Assembly (NCBI GenBank): GCA_010094045.1
Contig: ML986586.1
Span: 286,859-350,858 of the forward strand
Direction: 5' to 3'
DNA: 64,000 nt
Source of the DNA: Lojkania enalia
Lineage: Eukaryota; Ascomycota; Dothideomycetes; Pleosporales
The translations under genes were made by a program, and so were the position numbers. Each line of letters opens with the position of its first letter. Positions within the stretch are counted from its first letter, which is position 1. This document shows, piece by piece, positions 22,072 through 34,128 of the stretch. The notes beneath the pieces are model-generated. The model saw only the letters and a list, made by a program, of their open reading frames with translations, ran no database searches and was not told the DNA's origin.

Positions 22072-23256
22072 CTATGGGGCTGATGGCGACTGCATATTGT
22101 AGTAATCCACGCCGGCTTTCTCATACACTTCATCCACGAACTGATGCCTCTTAAGCGCAACCTCCCAATCTAGGACTCCATCCTTCTCCCCCTTGCCTTC
22201 TGCAAATCCTTCATACAGCCTCGCTACGTTCCTTGCATAGAGGCCCATATCGCTGAAATCATCCTTGTCTACTTCCACAGTCTCCGTCTTTCCGCTGGCT
22301 TGATCAAACAGCTCAATCTTAAGATTGTCGTCTGAAAGATGGATCCACGAACTTGAGCCTGTGACCTGGATTTCGCCCTTGGTGCCAAAAATGCGCCAGA
22401 AGCAGCCGTCGGTGTTGTTGAAAGCAGGGCCACCGCGAAGGTGATATGAGAAGACAGCACCAGAGGGGAATTTGCCTTGAAGGAGGATCTGATCGTGGGC
22501 CGTGCGTTTCATTTTTCGTACAACTTCCCCCGCAGCATTTTTCACCAGGGATTCCGGGTATGAGATACCAAGAAGGGGCGTGAATGACGCTATCTGGCCG
22601 AGTACATAGGTTATGGATTCAAGGGCTGAGGTGCGTTAGCTTCACCGCCTATGGGGTGAAAGTAGCAATGGATTCGTACCATGCATTGTGTAGATGGTTA
22701 GCATGTTCCCTCCGTTCGTAATGTCGTGCGAATGTGCTCCCCCCTCGGTCACGGTCTCGGCAAAGAACGTAGGTGTGCCGTGGAATGTGGAGCTCAGCAC
22801 TCGCCCAATTTTGCCGCTGTCAATAAGCTCCTTTATTTTCTTATTTGCAGAAGATTGATGTGCCTGCAGTCCAACCAATGTCCGGATATTCTTCTCTTTG
22901 GCAAGTGCGACCATCTTCTCGGCCTGCTTGGCATCTTTCGCCAACGGCCATTCACAAAAGATGTCTTTTCCGGCTTTGATGGAAGGCAGCATGGCATCGT
23001 AGTGCTTGTCTACTCGCACAGAGCACACTACGAGGTCGACATCTGGGTCACTGGCCAGTTCTTCTGGCGTGGCATATGTCTTCGTCGACTCCGGAAGGCC
23101 ATGGTTCTTGATGGCTGCTTTGGCCCGTTCTATAGACGTATTGCAGAGGCCAACGATTTCATACTTGGGAGAGCGCTTGAAATAGGGAAGATGAGCCCAC
23201 ACAGACCAGGCCTGGCCCGAAGCAAGGCCGATGAAGCCGACGCGGATGGGGGCCAT
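22072..23256 (-). CDS. Gfo/Idh/MocA family protein, Gal80-like
   Basis: Exons 23256-22680 and 22625-22072 give 376 residues. It begins MAPIRVGFIGLASGQAWSVWAH, a Rossmann NAD(P)-binding start, then the C-terminal alpha/beta domain with GGAHSHDITNGGNMLTIY. Where dehydrogenases of the family have the E-K-P motif with a catalytic lysine, this protein has CEWPLAKD, as in Gal80-type regulators. It could be a sugar-responsive regulator or an oxidoreductase with altered chemistry. The frame is open to a further ATG at 23349 that would add a hydrophobic leader; I prefer 23256 because it places the Rossmann strand at the N-terminus as usual. It is divergent from VTC4. Confidence 0.85.
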
Positions 23257-23607
23257 TTGGGGAGAAGATATGCTGACGTGCTGACTTGTAGGAGGCGAAG
23301 GAAGGAGCAGGCTTGAATATAGAAGGAAGAGCTTAATTAGGAAGCGCATGTGCTGCTGGGACAGATGTTGAGGCTGTCGTCTTTATACGCTATGCGACTC
23401 CCCCTTTCCGCTGACGAAGACCTGCGGGACGGCTTGCGGAGGAGGAGCGGAGTTGCGGGGAACGAATAAACTACATGGTGCTTTGAAATGCGAAAATGCG
23501 CCGGACAAAGCCATGCCGTCGGCGAAGAGCCCACGCCCCATGTCCCTGCACCGGCTTCGATGCGTACCTGGATGCGGGATTCATGTCTCGACGGCGGTGG
23601 CCCGCGT

Positions 23608-23613
23608 CACGTG
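23608..23613. promoter_or_regulatory. E-box CACGTG between Gal80-like and VTC4 genes
   Basis: A CACGTG palindrome, the core bound by Pho4 in yeast and NUC-1 in Neurospora. It lies 437 bp before the VTC4 ATG and exactly 200 bp from a second copy. Function is inferred. Confidence 0.4.
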
Positions 23614-23807
23614 CTGATGACGGCGAGGAGGTCCATGTACCCCTGCGCCAGGCGGCTGATTGGCCAATGGCGAGTCCTTCCGCCGAGGCGGTCAGAGCAG
23701 AGCGCACTGCATGTGTGTCTGTAGCTGTTGCCCGGAATCAACTTCAGAGGGCTGCAGCGGAGAAAAAGCATCGAGAGCCGCCTCGATCAAGCTCGCCAGA
23801 GGAACCG

Positions 23808-23815
23808 CACGTGGG
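23808..23815. promoter_or_regulatory. Pho4/NUC-1-type site CACGTGGG upstream of VTC4
   Basis: CACGTGGG is the high-affinity form of the Pho4 site, with the core followed by GG. It stands about 230 bp before the VTC4 ATG. VTC genes are induced by phosphate starvation through Pho4 in yeast, so the site fits its target; binding here is inferred. Confidence 0.5.
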
Positions 23816-24044
23816 CGCGTCGGGCCTTCTCGTTCGTCACATGTGGCTGGGAGCTGCAGCCCGGCGACATCACCCCCAAGAGCTGGCCCAAGCTCCCTCG
23901 TCAGGATCTGTATCAGTGTCGCGGAGAGCTTCGATCAGCCATCGTTCTCTGTGGACCGTGTATACCCTCTTTCCCATCTTCTTAATCCCAGAATTAGCGC
24001 CGTCGGGGGCATTCTGGGCTAGCAATTGCTTCGATATATGCAGG

Positions 24045-26684
24045 ATGAGGTGCGTCAATCGCCCCCCCGGTAGTGCCGCTTTTTCCCGCCGCGGCACCCC
24101 TCCAATCGCTGGCCCCGTGCCATTGCGATTTGCTGGCCATTGCTATTTGCTAAGCGGGAGAGCGCAGGTTCGGCCAGCAGCTCAAGTCGTCCCTCATCAA
24201 GGACTGGATCTTCTACTACATTTCCTACGATGATCTCAAGGCCGCCCTCCGCAAGCCCCGAGCTTGGGACGAGAAGGCCGAGCAGGACTTTGTGCAGCGG
24301 CTCGAGGCGGAGCTAGACAAGGTCTATACTTTCCAAAAGGTTAAGAGTGACGAAATCATCCGCCGCATTGCCGCGTCGGAGAAGGAGGTCAGTGAGGTCG
24401 TGGCCAAGCTGGACCAGAACGACGGCGCCGCGCAGAACGTGCCCTCAGAAGAGGACTTCGAGCTGCTAGAGGAGGACCTCAGCGACATCATAGCGGAGGT
24501 GCACGACCTAGCCAAATTCACGCAGCTCAACTACACCGGTTTTCAGAAAATCATCAAGAAGCACGACGTAGGCTGCATCTAGCAGTTCTCTATTCCTACG
24601 GCTAATGCGAACGCAGAAACAAACTAACTGGGTCCTCAAACCCGTCTTCGCTGCCCGGCTCAAGCGCAAGCCCTTTTTCCAGGACAACTATGATGCATTT
24701 ATAGTCAAGCTCTCTAAGCTTTACGATACCGTCCGGACGCGCGGGAACCCCGTCAAAGGTGACTCGGCCGCAGGGGGGAAACAACAGAACTTCGTCCGTC
24801 AAACTACCAAGTACTGGGTGCACCCGGACAACATCACGGAGCTCAAGCTCATTATCCTTAAACACCTGCCCGTTCTTGTGTTCAACCCTAACAAGGAATT
24901 CGCCATTGACGATTCTGCCATAACATCCATCTACTTTGACAACACCGATACATGGGAACTGTATCAAGGACGGTTGAAGAAGACGGAAGGTGCCGAAGCC
25001 ATTCGGTTACGTTGGTATGGTGGCATGTCGAGCGAGACTATCTTTATTGAGCGGAAGACGCATCGAGAGGACTGGACAGGTGAGGAGTCTGTCAAGGCGC
25101 GATTCAAACTTAAGGAGAAGAATGTCAACGCCTACCTCCACGGACAATTAACCCCCGAGCAGATTTTTGAGAAAGAGCGTAAAGACCAGAAGCGTCCGGA
25201 AAAGGACATTGCCTCCGATGAACAACTAGCCAGGGAAATCCAGTATCGGGTTCTGACCCGACATCTTGTCCCCGTAACCCGGTCCTTCTACCATCGAACA
25301 GCTTTTCAGCTACCCGGAGATGCGCGTGTGCGTATATCACTCGATACTGAACTGACCATGGTCCGCGAGGATAACCTCGATGGCCGCCGTCGTGCAGGAG
25401 ACAACTGGCGTCGTATGGACATCGGCGTTGACTGGCCCTTCCCCCAACTGCCACCTGAGGATGTCGAGCGGTTTCCCTATGCAGTGCTCGAAGTGAAACT
25501 TCAGACACAAGCAGGTCAAGAACCCCCTGAATGGATCCGCGAACTCACAGCCTCACACCTCGTCGAAGCCGTCCCTAAATTCTCAAAATACATTCACGGT
25601 ACCGCTACACTAAATCCCAACCGCATCAAACTCCTCCCATACTGGGCACCCCAAATGGACGTCGATATCCGGAAACCAGTCAGCCATAAATTCGGCATCG
25701 AGAGGCCTGGAACAAGCAACGACATCAGCACGAGCGGGAACCTTGACGACGACTTGAGTGATGATGATGATGATGAAGAAGAAGAAGAAGAAGAAGAAGA
25801 AGAAGAAGACGCCACTGGAGCTCTTCCCCGGGTAGGGGGCGATGAAGACGATGAAGGCGTCCGAAGGTTACGCGAGGCAAGAGACGCAATGGAGCAGCAT
25901 GATCTCGATCGGCACCGTGACTATGGCACCATTAACGGCAATGGCGAAGGCCCCAATGTTCTAGATATCGAAGAACGCATTTCGGCACAACCGGTTCATA
26001 CTGATGACTATCCCATTTACGACTCCGACAGCGAAGATGATGAGGACCTAGAAGAAGCAAGGCGAATTGGTGGTTTGCATTACACGCACAAGCTCATTCA
26101 AAAGAAAGCGAAAGACTTTGGAAATACTGCCATCAATTTTGCATGGATGTTGATTCCTCGACCCAGGGCGACGGATGTTGGAGATGGTGGATTTAGCCTT
26201 GGTGTCCCGACTTGGAAACAGCCGGGTGAGATTAAGAGGTTCAAGGCTCCTAAAGGAAAACGTGAGTCCCAACATGGACGCTGGACGTGATATTATCTAC
26301 GAGCAAGGATGCTAACTAGATTCTGTAGGGATCCACGTCCCCGTCCGCGTCGAACCAAAAGTGCAACTCGCCACCGAACGCACCTTTCTCTCATGGCTTG
26401 AATTCTCTATTTTACTTGGTTCCATTGCCGCCACGCTCCTCAACTTCGGCGATAGTTTGGCACTTGCTGCGGCTTGGGCTTTCACGGTCGTTGCTTGCGC
26501 AGCACTGTTATACTCTGCTGGCCTTTTTGTTTGGAGGGTGAGGATGATTAGGACAAGAAGAGCTGTCACTTATCATGATAAGTGGGGGCCGAGTTTACTA
26601 TGTGCCGGATTGTTTTGCGCGGTTGCCGTGAGCTTTGGATATCGGTTTGGTAAGGGAGGGTATGAGGGCGGTCTAAAAAGTTGA
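24045..26684 (+). CDS. VTC4: Vacuolar transporter chaperone Vtc4 (polyphosphate polymerase)
   Basis: Four exons (24045-24049, 24168-24567, 24617-26261, 26329-26684) give 801 residues. The first exon is only ATGAG; splicing yields [26 protein letters not shown], the start of an SPX domain that senses inositol pyrophosphates. The central tunnel domain shows [47 protein letters not shown] and [11 protein letters not shown], with the basic residues and glutamate that make polyphosphate from ATP. A long acidic linker follows, then three membrane segments in the last about 120 residues (from [19 protein letters not shown]). The complex sits in the vacuole membrane and moves polyphosphate into the lumen. 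Two CACGTG sites lie upstream. Confidence 0.95.
25760..25809 (+). repeat. In-frame GAT/GAA trinucleotide repeat in VTC4
   Basis: A run of GAT codons followed by about 12 GAA codons encodes an Asp/Glu stretch in the linker between the tunnel and membrane domains. Being a triplet repeat in frame, length changes would keep the gene open. Confidence 0.9.
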
Positions 26685-26810
26685 TCGCGTCCATCGGCTT
26701 AATATGTTAATTAGTGCTGGGGGATTGGGCCACGTCGTGGCTTCTTTCTGGATGACTTGGGAAAGGTTGAGTATCTTTACTGTTGTTTGTGTTAAAGAAA
26801 TTTGTTTACA

Positions 26811-26831
26811 TTGTGCATAGTTTGTGCATAG
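26811..26831. repeat. Short direct repeat TTGTGCATAG x2
   Basis: Two neighbouring copies of TTGTGCATAG in the 3' region between the convergent VTC4 and pseudouridine genes. Probably slippage; no function suggested. Confidence 0.7.
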
Positions 26832-26905
26832 TTGGTGCGGTGCTGGATCTACAAAGTACCTAATAGCAAATTCAAGGACCACGATAACGTCTATAAATAT
26901 ACGGA

Positions 26906-29505
26906 CTATCTAATGGCAAATTCAAAATCCATGCTACCATTCATATTCATGCTCTTCAGCTCCGGGCTCACGCTCTCTCTACTACGCAAGCTTAATCCTG
27001 CAGCCCGTTGGGCCAGCGGAATCGCATCCTCTACTCTCCGCCCGCTGGTGATAGTAGCGGCTAGTGCGCCGAGGAAAGTGTCACCGATCCCGTTCACGCT
27101 GATGATTTCTCCGGGCCCTAGAATTCGCTCGGGCACGAAGAGGCGGATGTAGAGTCCACCAACTTCGGGATCATTGTTCCCGCAGCGGGCGAGTACGTAT
27201 TGGGCTTCGTCGGGGGAGCTCAGGATAGGATCGCCTGCTCTTATCAGTTTCGTAAGGAGGACGCCTCGTGGCCCAAGTTTGGTGAGAAGAGTGGGGATGA
27301 AAGGGAGGAGTTTGATTGATTGTTGGGGTATCCCTTGATCGACGAGTTCTGGGCTCGTGGTCACGGAGAGCGGCACGCGGAGACCAGAGGAAGGAATGCC
27401 TAGCGCATCGATGACGCGGAACCATGATTTGGAGTTAAAGAGGTCGGAGTCCTGGGCTTTGTTGTGGAGGGCGGTGAGTTCGTGGAGGTTTGGCGTTGCA
27501 ATGTCTGCTAGATGGTTCGGGAAGACGGTTGCTTGATCAGAGGTTGCGAGCGGAGAGAAGAAACGAGTAGCTTTTGCCATAGATACGGGCTCAAAGGCTG
27601 TGAGCGCGTTGACCGATTTACCATACCATAGCCACATGTGTATAGCTTCTGTCGTCCAATTCGCGTCCACGATGACAGCTCGCGGAGGGGTGTTAGGGGG
27701 AGAAGAAAGCCAAGTGTCCGATATGCTGGCTCCGGTGCTTGATTCTAGGATACTCATGTCTGCCATTGCGAGCGTAAGATCTTTGTCCGCGTTGTTTACT
27801 GCAACGTACTGTGCTGTACGGTTTGGAGCGGAAAGCACCTTTATGCCATCGCTTTGCATGCCTTCGGACTGGAGTTGACTTAATGCTGCGCGGCCGCTTA
27901 GATCGTCTCCAATAGCGCTACAAAGGCGAACAGATGAGCCTAGGTAGTGCGCTGCTTTGGCAATGTTGTGTGCTACACCACCAAGGGATTGGTGGATAGC
28001 GGCCGGGTTAGAGGTGTGAAATGATGGATCTATTTGGTTCCCTGAGCCGGGGAGAGGAGCATAATCACATGAGAAGTCGACGGCGAGGGCACCTGCTACT
28101 ACAATGTCCGCAGATGAAGTATATGAAGGCAAAGTTGAAGTTGTCTCGCGATGTAGGGTTGATCCGATATTGGGTATATACTCAACATACGAAGAAACAG
28201 GACTTGGTTGTTCAACTCCGGGTATATGTGTAGAAGGGCGTCTATACACTTACTATCAGCGCCAGACAACTACAAGAAGGCATCAAAGGTGCTGGCTCAC
28301 CCTTGGGCTTGGTCTTGCTTCACATCTAGGGTAGCAAGCTCTCTAGCTACGATGGTAGCTCTCCTGACGTTTGCCTCTATAAGTGCTCTGTTTACGGGAA
28401 TACTCTTCCCTTTGCTGAGCTCCTTGATTTTGGCGAGGATGAAGGGTGTGTTGTCTTTGCCTGTGGCCCCTGAAGCCTCAGCTTGCCTGATGGCCTCTTC
28501 GATTACTGAGTCCATTTCGCCTTGGGGTATGGCCGCTTCTATCGGACAAGGATTTGCAAAGAGTAACCCCGATTGGATTTCGAGAGAGTTATGGGCGTCT
28601 ATACAATATGAGATATGCTGTCCAATAGAACAACTGTTTCAAGAAGTAGGGCTCTCCGGAAGCAGTTGTGTAGTGGGAGCGATACTTACGAATTATTGCG
28701 GCCGCCTCGATCTCGTCTGCTATTGTAGTGGGGCTCTTTACCCCACTGTCCCGAGAATAAAATGCTGGGAAGTTGACGTCTCCTTTCCGGCCGTCGGCAA
28801 AGGTGCCTACGCCTACACCCTCGGTCTCGAGATATTCAAGGGTCCGGGGGATATCGAGGAAGCTCTTGCAACCACTGCTAATCACAGCAACTGGTGTCCT
28901 TCCCAGCTCGGTGAGATCGGCAGATATATCCATACTAGATTCCGCACCACGGTGCACGCCCCCTAACCCACCAGTACCAAATATCTTGATACCGGCCAGA
29001 TGTGCCAAGAGCATGGTCCCAGCGATAGTACTCCCTCCATTAAAGGTCTTCCCAGCGAGTCGCAAGCCGCAGACATAGCTTAGATCTCTTCTTGACAGTT
29101 TCAGTGTGTTCTTCTTTCCTGCAGATTCCGTGAGTCGTATAATCTCCTCGGGACTCATGCCAACACGAGCAATGCCATCGAGGATTCCAATTGTTGCGGG
29201 GACCCCGCCATTTACGCGAACGACGCTCTCGAGGAGGGATGCGAGGGCTACGTTCTCGGGATATGGGAAGCCTGCGATGATTTATTAGTCCCGTATTCAC
29301 AATCAGGGAGACTTACAGTACCATGAGTATATATCGTCGTCTCAAGAGCGACAACAGGCTTCCGAGAATTTAGAGCTTCCCGTACTTCCTCGGACACCCT
29401 GAAAAAGCCGTTGTTGGCCAGGTGCCTCCTTGCGTTTAGCGCAGTTAATGGCGAGCTTCGTAGAGCTATTGTAGGCCTCACAATACCCTTGCGAAGGCAA
29501 TTCAT
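26906..29505 (-). CDS. Fused pseudouridine-5'-phosphate glycosidase and pseudouridine kinase
   Basis: Four exons (29505-29322, 29271-28690, 28598-28301, 28241-26906) join to 799 residues. The first half is a PsuG domain: KPVVALETTIYTHGFPYPENV, VPATIGILDG, GGVHRGAESSMDISADL and SSGCKSFLDIPRTLEYLE. The second half is a PfkB-type kinase: ADIVVAGALAVDF, GGVAHNIAKAAHYLG and the catalytic NGIGDTFLGALAA. Together they phosphorylate pseudouridine and split the product into uracil and ribose-5-phosphate, salvaging RNA breakdown products. About 35 N-terminal residues are rich in Arg, Leu, Ser and Asn with no acids until the domain, like a mitochondrial presequence. The gene is divergent from OST1 with 275 bp between ATGs. 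Confidence 0.92.
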
Positions 29506-29780
29506 GTTCAAACCGTGGCCAGAGCAAGCTGAGAAGGCACTCCAACTCAGATTCAAACCACATCAGACGTGCAATCGGCCCAATCAGCGGAGCAGGGGCC
29601 TTGGCGCTCGGGGGTGGAAGGCGGCCCGCAGCGGCAGAATCCGAACGAAGTGAACACGACGCATCAGCTCCAGGCCGACCCAATTGATTCAGGAACCACA
29701 CTCACCCTCTCCCCTCTCTCCCCTCTCACATTTTCTACGCCGGCCCCATATATGCGCGGGCGGGCTCTAGGAAACCCAAG

Positions 29781-31324
29781 ATGAGGTCAATTCCCCTCAT
29801 TTCGAGCTGCGTAGCCGCGCTCGTGAGCTTCGCCGGGGCCGAATTAAATCTATCGCAGCCACTGCTCTCCAAGCAGGTCCTTCTGTCGACATTCAAGCCC
29901 CCACAAGTATTCAAAAATGCCAATTTGGTTCGCACAACAAATCTCGACAAGGGATATCCTAGAGAAACGATCAATGTTATAGTCGAGAACATCGACTCGA
30001 AGCCGCAGTCTGAATACTACCTGCCATTCGAATCGAGCCTCATATCGAGAGTTGGAGGATTGGAGGTTAGGGATAAGAAAGATGCGGAAAAGGGCGCGTT
30101 CAAGGTCGAGGTTGTGGGGTATGACGCTGAGAGGTGAGGTTTGATGCTTGCCCTCGTCCGACATTTGCTGATTTACATTGGAGCAGCGCAACGGAATACT
30201 ACCTTATCCATCTCCCCGATCCCCTCTCCCCGAAGGAACAGCAGACGCTTAGCATAACCTACTCCGTCCTTTCCACCTTGAACCCGGTCCCCGCTCAAAT
30301 CGGCCAGTCTGACAAGCAATATCTTCAGTACACTTTCAGCGCATACACACCGTCCGCCTACCTCACCGAGAAGCAGAAGACTAAAATAAAGTTCCCCAAC
30401 AGCGATGTGCCGGACTATACCACTCTTCCTGCCGAGTCCAATGCCGAAAAGAAGGCGGATCCGCAGAAGCAAGGCTCGACCTTCACCTACGGCCCATACA
30501 ACTCGATCCCTGCCGGTGCAGAGGAGCTAGTGAGCGTTAGGTACGAATTTACAAAGCCGCTCACATATGCCTCGCTCCTTGAACGCGACATCGAAGTTTC
30601 CCACTGGGGCGGCAACCTGGCTATAGAGGAGCGATACTGGCTTGAGAATAAAGGCGCGCACCTTAAGAATCAATTTAGCCGCGTTGATTGGCAGAAAACC
30701 TCATACATGAACCCCCCTACCTCGGCTCTGAAAGGCCTTAATCTGCCCCTCCATCCTGGGGCTGTGGATGCCTACTTCACTGACGACATTGGCAATGTTT
30801 CTACGTCACGTTTCCGACCTGGAAACCGAGAGTCACTCCTCGAGCTCAAGCCTCGCTATCCCGTCTTTGGGGGCTGGAAGTACAGCTTCCGCGTTGGCTG
30901 GAACGCAAATCTATCCAAGTACCTCCGCAAGCTTTCCACTGGTGAATCATATGCTCTTAAGGTGCCGTTCCTTGAAGGTCCCCGCAGCCCAGAAGGTATT
31001 CAATACTCGCGCGTCCACCTCCGTGTTATTCTCCCGGAAGGCACCACGAATCTCAAATTCTCCACCTCCGTCCCTATTGTCGACAGCCAGATCGATATTC
31101 ACAAGACTTTTATGGATACCATCGGAAGGACAGCTCTATCCATTCATGCAATTAACCTCGTCGACGAACTCAGGGAAAGGGATCTAATTATCACATACGA
31201 CTACCCCTGGGCGGCTGGGTTCCGGAAGCCGATCGTCGTTAGCTTGGGCATGTTTTCTGTGTTTGCTGCAGCCTGGGTTGTAGGTAACTTGGATACTAGC
31301 ATTGGAAAGAAGAAAACGGCATAA
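29781..31324 (+). CDS. OST1: Oligosaccharyltransferase subunit Ost1 (ribophorin I)
   Basis: Exons 29781-30133 and 30187-31324 give 496 residues, the normal length. There is a signal peptide (about residues 1-20, ending SFAGA), a large lumenal domain with the ribophorin I signatures YTFSAYTPSAYLTEKQKTKIKFPN, HWGGNLAIEERYWLENKGA and GWNANLSKYLR, and a C-terminal membrane helix (PIVVSLGMFSVFAAAWVVG) with a short lysine-rich cytosolic tail. Ost1 is a core part of the ER complex that moves the dolichol-linked glycan to Asn in new secretory proteins. No anomalies are seen. Confidence 0.95.
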
Positions 31325-32775
31325 GGTAGCCGCGATGCCAATGTGGAGATAACAGAAGAAACGCAGGTTGGGAGAGCAAGTGTAGCGAGACGTTTAAAAG
31401 CTATCGAGCCCGGAGTATAGGTGGGTGGGTAGATCTCAAGTCGGGCCTGGCTCTGTTTTCGTCCTAGTAGCAAGTTTTCATGGGTTTGATATCTCTTTTC
31501 CATGTAGAACAATCAAATTACGAATTTGCGGTCGAGGATGCATTTCCTAATAGAAGCTCTTTAATGATTGTATCGTCTTCAGAGCGTGTCGCATAATCTA
31601 AAAGTTTAATGCTCAGCTAATTGAAAACGAGGGATAGAGACGGGCATTGATATGCATGATGAATCTCTATCACTACAAACTAGGTCGGTATACACGAAGA
31701 AGCAATAATTATAGCTTCCCAACCCCTCTGCCTCATTAACTCTTCCGAAGCTGCCTGCATTTTCTTTAACGGAAAGTGTAGAGGAGATCTGTGTCTCCCT
31801 ACTTACAGATACATAATCTTATTTTCAACACCCTAGTCTGGGCATTCATCAACGTCGACAAACAACCTTTCTGCTAATAACAGGGAAGTAGCTTCCTCCA
31901 TCATTTCCTCGACCGTGACCTCTTCCAGCTATACAATTCCTGCGTCTCGTGGTTGTAAGTAGCAGTCAATATACTCCTCACAATCGTTGTCACGCATTGC
32001 CATACAAGTGGACGTCGTCCTATGAAAGTTCCCGAGCGGCCACATGGCAGATAGACATCGATATAAAGAAGTATGATTTGCTTCAGCGTGGAATTCTACC
32101 CGGTAGGCACTCGTTTCAGGCGTTCGTCTCAGGCAATCATTGCGTCTCGCCCGGGTGTTCCGATGTTTCTAAGCTCGCCTGGATATCGAATTGCTGAATC
32201 TCGAAGAAATGACTTATTGTATTGCTGTGTGTTATAGGGTGAGCATTTGTGGTCATGTAGTCGTGCCCGTATCTTCACATTTGCCGTATGCGTATGCCTC
32301 TGGGTGGGCGTTGTAGCACATATGGAGTGCAAATAACCGGGAGATGTCCATAGAGCAGGGTACAGTTTGTATGATACGCAGGCAAGGTGGATATTGGCCA
32401 TGTACATAAGGCACGTGACCGATCGGTGAAGAGGAAGTGAGCTAAAGCTAGTAGGTATCAATGATGAGCCACCCAAAATCAAACAGGGCAGTGAGTAGAT
32501 GAAAATACAGCGGTTTCGTGGCTGTTCTAACTTGCCCTCAACTGCTTAATTTCACTCAAAAAAAGGACAGTGTGCTATCCTTGCCCTTCGCTTCATCTTC
32601 GACATAGCCCTGATGCCCTGGTATATCCACGTCTTGCTCAAATGTTCAGACTTGCAGCGCCAACCATGCAATTCACCGAATTCAGCTCGTAAAGACAAAA
32701 CAAGTACGGGAAATCTAAGCTTTTCTAGTAGCACACAAGCGCCGCATGAACAAAAAGATAGGCATGGGTGATGCC
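31325..32775. other. Convergent intergenic region, no gene seen
   Basis: About 1.45 kb between OST1 and the tyrosyl-tRNA synthetase gene, whose 3' ends face each other. ORFs are short and without family resemblance. Confidence 0.5.
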
Positions 32776-34128
32776 TTATTTGTCGCTTATTTGCAGCTTC
32801 TGGATCGCTTCTGTTCCTCCATCCTGGCCGGCACTGACCTTGCCTTTATCCGCATCTTTGACATGTCCGTCAGCCTTTGCCTCAGCCTTCCTAGGATAGA
32901 ATGTCCCTTTATCTTTCTTCTTTTTCTCTTTCTTTGGAGGAGCAGGGGGTGGCGGGTAGGCCTTTAATTCAACGTCTTTCCATTCGGGCGAAACATTAAA
33001 TTCAGCCTGGATGGGTTCGAGCAATGATATTAAGGCTTCGGTCACAGCAGGCTTTAGGTCTTGGGGTTTTAGCTAAACACATAGTTAGTAGAACGTCAAC
33101 AGGACGTTGCTTGAATTGCAGATCAAAGACTCACAATATCAGCAGCGTAATCCCTGTTCATCTCATCAATCGTGGTGTAGACCAACGTTTCTGCGTCTCG
33201 TCTCGGCACGATAAATTTTGGTGTTCCGTACTGCAGCGTACTTGCTGGCAGCAACACGTACTCGGTAAAGCTGAGCACTCCGTTACCCTCTACCTCCTTC
33301 GGAGTGCAAACGGCCTTCTTCAGTTTCCTCCGGACAACATCGGGTGTGTCCAATAAATCAATCTTAGAGTCTGGGTCACTCGCGCTCATTTTTCCGCCTT
33401 GCAGGCCTGGTACCATGGGGTTCATCAAATGTGCGCGCTCCTTAAAGCCCACCCGAGGGAGCACCTCCTTCGCAAGAGCAAAGATCTTGCGCTGGTCGAC
33501 ACCACCGAACTGCGCATCTACTTTTAGGTATTCCTCGTCTAGAGCTTGCATGAGCGGGTAGATTAACCCCGATAATGTAGCATTCTCCACCTGTTTTACA
33601 ACCTCCGCTCCAGCTTTCTTTGCATCGTGTTCCGTCACTACCGAGCTTAACCTGAATAGATCCATAGTGTACTCAGGCGTCAATTGGTAAGAAGAACCAA
33701 GCACAAACTCGAGGCGGTCGATCGGAACCTGCACGGCCTTAAGTAACGCCGTGATCACAAAGCGGTAGTATTCTGCGCGGTACTTGACGAGCTCGATGGG
33801 GGCTTTTAGGTTGTCGAGGAAGCCGTGGATGTCGGCGAGGAGGACTTTTACGTGGCATCCTGCTTGGAGAAATTGTGCGAGCTTGAGGCCGGGAACAAAC
33901 TAGTGTATAGTCTAGTCAGCAAGTATCCATATTCAATACACATGTAGGACGGCTGTGGGCGCATACATATCCGCAATGTGGCCTCCCCGTTGTCGCCGTG
34001 CCCCAGTAGATCTTCAATGGCTCGCCTTTCTTTAAGACTTCTTCTATAATATCCTGATTCAGAGTCTCCTGTAGGTTCTCTTTGATCAGGGCCAGTTGCT
34101 CCTCGACTGATATCTTTTCTTCTGCCAT
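32776..34128 (-). CDS. TYS1: Cytosolic tyrosyl-tRNA synthetase
   Basis: Exons 34128-33967, 33899-33135 and 33072-32776 give 407 residues. Class I signatures are clear: the HIGH-type motif is PHCGY after [11 protein letters not shown], and the KMSKS-type motif is [17 protein letters not shown]. The tyrosine pocket region [12 protein letters not shown] is present. The C-terminal about 60 residues are Lys/Pro-rich ([16 protein letters not shown]), a common fungal extension that probably helps bind tRNA. The absence of a targeting presequence and the eukaryote-type sequence indicate the cytosolic enzyme that charges tRNA-Tyr. Introns are canonical. Confidence 0.95.

Noticed and set aside
23257..23349. 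N-terminal extension of the Gal80-like protein (hydrophobic leader)
   Set aside because: Open in frame, but family members start at the Rossmann strand; treated as 5' leader.
25125..25508. 127-codon minus-strand ORF in VTC4
   Set aside because: Antisense shadow of the tunnel domain, no family resemblance.
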